NCBI GenBank assembly: GCA_022822245.1
Contig: JAJECB010000491.1
Span: forward strand, 1 to 7,715
Length of the DNA stretch: 7,715 nt
Origin: Gammaproteobacteria bacterium
GTDB lineage: Bacteria; Pseudomonadota; Gammaproteobacteria; HK1
Reading direction: 5' to 3'
Shown here: piece by piece, positions 6,706-7,715 of the stretch
How positions within the stretch are numbered: the first letter of the stretch is position 1
Layout: every line of letters begins with the position of its first letter
The notes under the pieces: model-generated
The model's input: the letters and a program-made list of their open reading frames with translations, nothing else
The model's database searches: none
Told to the model about the DNA's origin: nothing
Position numbers and translations under genes: made by a program

Positions 6706-7392
6706 ATGCATCCCACGGAAATCCCACGGAGGTACGTGGACTGGGTCATCCGGCGACGCGGTCGGCTGAACATCTTCGAGCGCCTCGATCTCGCGCGCAC
6801 CGCGCTGCTCGTCATCGACATGCAGAACGGGTTCCTGATCCCGGGATACTCCCCGCTGGAGGTGCCTGGGCTCGCCGCGATCGTGCCCAACGTCAACCGA
6901 CTGGCCCGGGTCTGCCGGGAACACGGGGTGCTCGTCGTCTGGACGCAGCAGACGTACACCGACGAGTGGCGGTCGTGGTATCGCAACTTCGCGTCCCCGG
7001 ACATGCGCGACCGCATCGTCGCCGAGACCGCGGTGGGCGCGCACGGCTTCGCGATCCACGAATCGCTCGACGTGGCCCCGGGCGACCTTCGGGTGGTGAA
7101 ACGCCGGTCGAGCGCCTTCACCCCGGGCGCCTCGGACCTCCATGACCGCCTGCAGGCCGCCGGCCGCGACACCCTCATCATCACCGGCACGCTCTCCAAC
7201 GTGTGCTGCGAGGCGACCGCCCGCGACGCGATGCTGATGAACTACGACACCGTGTTCGTCTCGGACGCGAACGGCGCCCGGAGCGACGAGGAGCACGTCG
7301 CGACCCTGGTCAACATGCTCCAGTTCTTTGCCGACGTCCGGACGACCGACGACGTGGAGCGCCTCGTCGAGACGAGCGCCTCCCCTCCCTGA
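6706..7392 (+). CDS. Second cysteine hydrolase, isochorismatase superfamily, paralogue of 4670-5374
   Basis: A 228-residue cytoplasmic cysteine amidohydrolase. The triad is D38 in V-I-D-M-Q, K132 in V-V-K-R-R-S, and C167 in S-N-V-C-C-E-A-T. A hand alignment with the upstream paralogue gives about 113 identities over some 220 positions, near 50%, with a single one-residue gap, the same N-terminal extension and the same Cys-Cys pair. The two differ mainly around residues 40-44, at the loop after E-x-W near 85-95, and in the Arg-Ser versus Arg-Pro pair after the catalytic lysine. These regions usually line the substrate pocket, so the enzymes probably act on different amides or successive intermediates. 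It is the last gene of the operon, 33 nt after the flavoprotein. Exact substrate is unknown; carbamoyl, ureido or simple amide compounds are candidates from family knowledge. Confidence 0.88.
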   Translation: MHPTEIPRRYVDWVIRRRGRLNIFERLDLARTALLVIDMQNGFLIPGYSPLEVPGLAAIVPNVNRLARVCREHGVLVVWTQQTYTDEWRSWYRNFASPDMRDRIVAETAVGAHGFAIHESLDVAPGDLRVVKRRSSAFTPGASDLHDRLQAAGRDTLIITGTLSNVCCEATARDAMLMNYDTVFVSDANGARSDEEHVATLVNMLQFFADVRTTDDVERLVETSASPP

Positions 7393-7436
7393 GCCGGACC
7401 CCGAGGCCGCGGCCGGACATCGGTGACTCTTCCGGG

Positions 7437-7715
7437 CTAGCTCTCGTCCTTCTCCTTCTTCTCCCCGGGAGGCGCTTCGCGGACGAGGCTCTGCGCGTCG
7501 CGGGCGGAGCGGAAGATGTCGCCCATCCCCGCGACGTTCGGGTTCTCGACCCCGATCTCCTTCATGACCTCGTCGATGAGAGGGGCCTGGGCGCGATAGC
7601 GGAGCGCGCTCTGGATCACCTCGTCGGTCGGCGACCGATGGCCTTCGCCCCCGCCCGCGCCGCCGAGACCGTCCACGTGCAGGATCCGGATCCCCTCGAT
7701 CTTCTCCATCGGCCG
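7437..7715 (-). CDS. Flotillin/YqiK-like SPFH protein, C-terminal fragment
   Basis: The last 92 or so residues of a minus-strand protein that continues beyond the right edge; the internal Met at 7709 is not its start, because Arg-Pro precede it in the open frame. The pattern P-M-E-K-I-E-G-I-R-I, then V-D-G-L followed by a Gly-rich stretch, then S-A-L-R-Y-R-A-Q-A-P-L-I-D-x-x-M-K-E-I-G, is typical of the C-terminus of bacterial flotillin-like proteins. These membrane-associated scaffold proteins organise lipid microdomains and form oligomers through this end. A charged Lys/Glu-rich tail closes the protein. It converges on the catabolic operon with 44 nt between stop codons and is probably an unrelated neighbour. 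Identification rests on the C-terminal motif only, since the SPFH domain is outside the window. Confidence 0.78.
   Translation of the reverse strand, partial: RPMEKIEGIRILHVDGLGGAGGGEGHRSPTDEVIQSALRYRAQAPLIDEVMKEIGVENPNVAGMGDIFRSARDAQSLVREAPPGEKKEKDES

Noticed and set aside
4945..7296. A 783-codon open frame on the minus strand
   Set aside because: It lies antisense to three well-supported enzymes, has a shadow composition (His/Arg/Val/Gly-rich) and shows no recognisable domain.

Overview
The window is a dense, high-GC stretch of bacterial chromosome. By eye G+C is about two thirds or more, third codon positions are strongly G/C, and TTG and GTG starts occur. Intergenic gaps are short, and no tRNA, rRNA, CRISPR or insertion sequence is visible. 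Gene content (a TRAP transporter, a two-subunit dimethylformamidase-like hydrolase, a sarcosine-oxidase-type flavoprotein and a flotillin) suits a free-living aerobic heterotroph of a proteobacterial or similar high-GC Gram-negative lineage. I cannot name the phylum from sequence alone.

Layout. Seven genes run on the + strand from the left edge to 7392, with gaps of 33 to 102 nt or an ATGA overlap, so they look like one operon. In order they are: the small and large membrane subunits of a TRAP transporter (7-549, 583-1899); the small and large subunits of an N,N-dimethylformamidase-like amide hydrolase (1942-2274, 2377-4632); a cysteine amidohydrolase of the isochorismatase superfamily (4670-5374); an FAD-dependent amine oxidoreductase of the sarcosine oxidase/dimethylglycine dehydrogenase type (5371-6672); and a second cysteine amidohydrolase, about 50% identical to the first (6706-7392). 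After a 44-nt gap, a flotillin-like gene converges from the minus strand and runs off the right edge. The transporter's periplasmic binding protein (DctP) is not in the window and may lie to the left.

How the genes may work together. The set reads as uptake plus stepwise breakdown of a small N-methylated amide, ureide or related organic nitrogen compound. TRAP brings in an organic acid or zwitterion. The DMFase-like enzyme and the two cysteine hydrolases cleave C-N amide or carbamoyl bonds. The flavoenzyme then oxidises a secondary or tertiary N-methylamine such as sarcosine, dimethylglycine or dimethylamine. Two precedents are related: dimethylformamide to formate plus dimethylamine, and N-carbamoylsarcosine to sarcosine followed by oxidation to glycine. 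Finding three amide-type hydrolases with an amine oxidase and a TRAP system in one transcription unit fits neither textbook pathway exactly. The true substrate is unknown and is the most interesting open question here.

Fine structure worth noting: a 16-nt exact repeat that places the same TGAGGCGATGGCGG context at the end of dctM and at the start of the DMFase large subunit; no in-frame stop between the small-subunit stop codon and the large-subunit start; two genes that begin with TTG-CAC; and unusual cysteine clusters near the predicted flavin site of the oxidoreductase.
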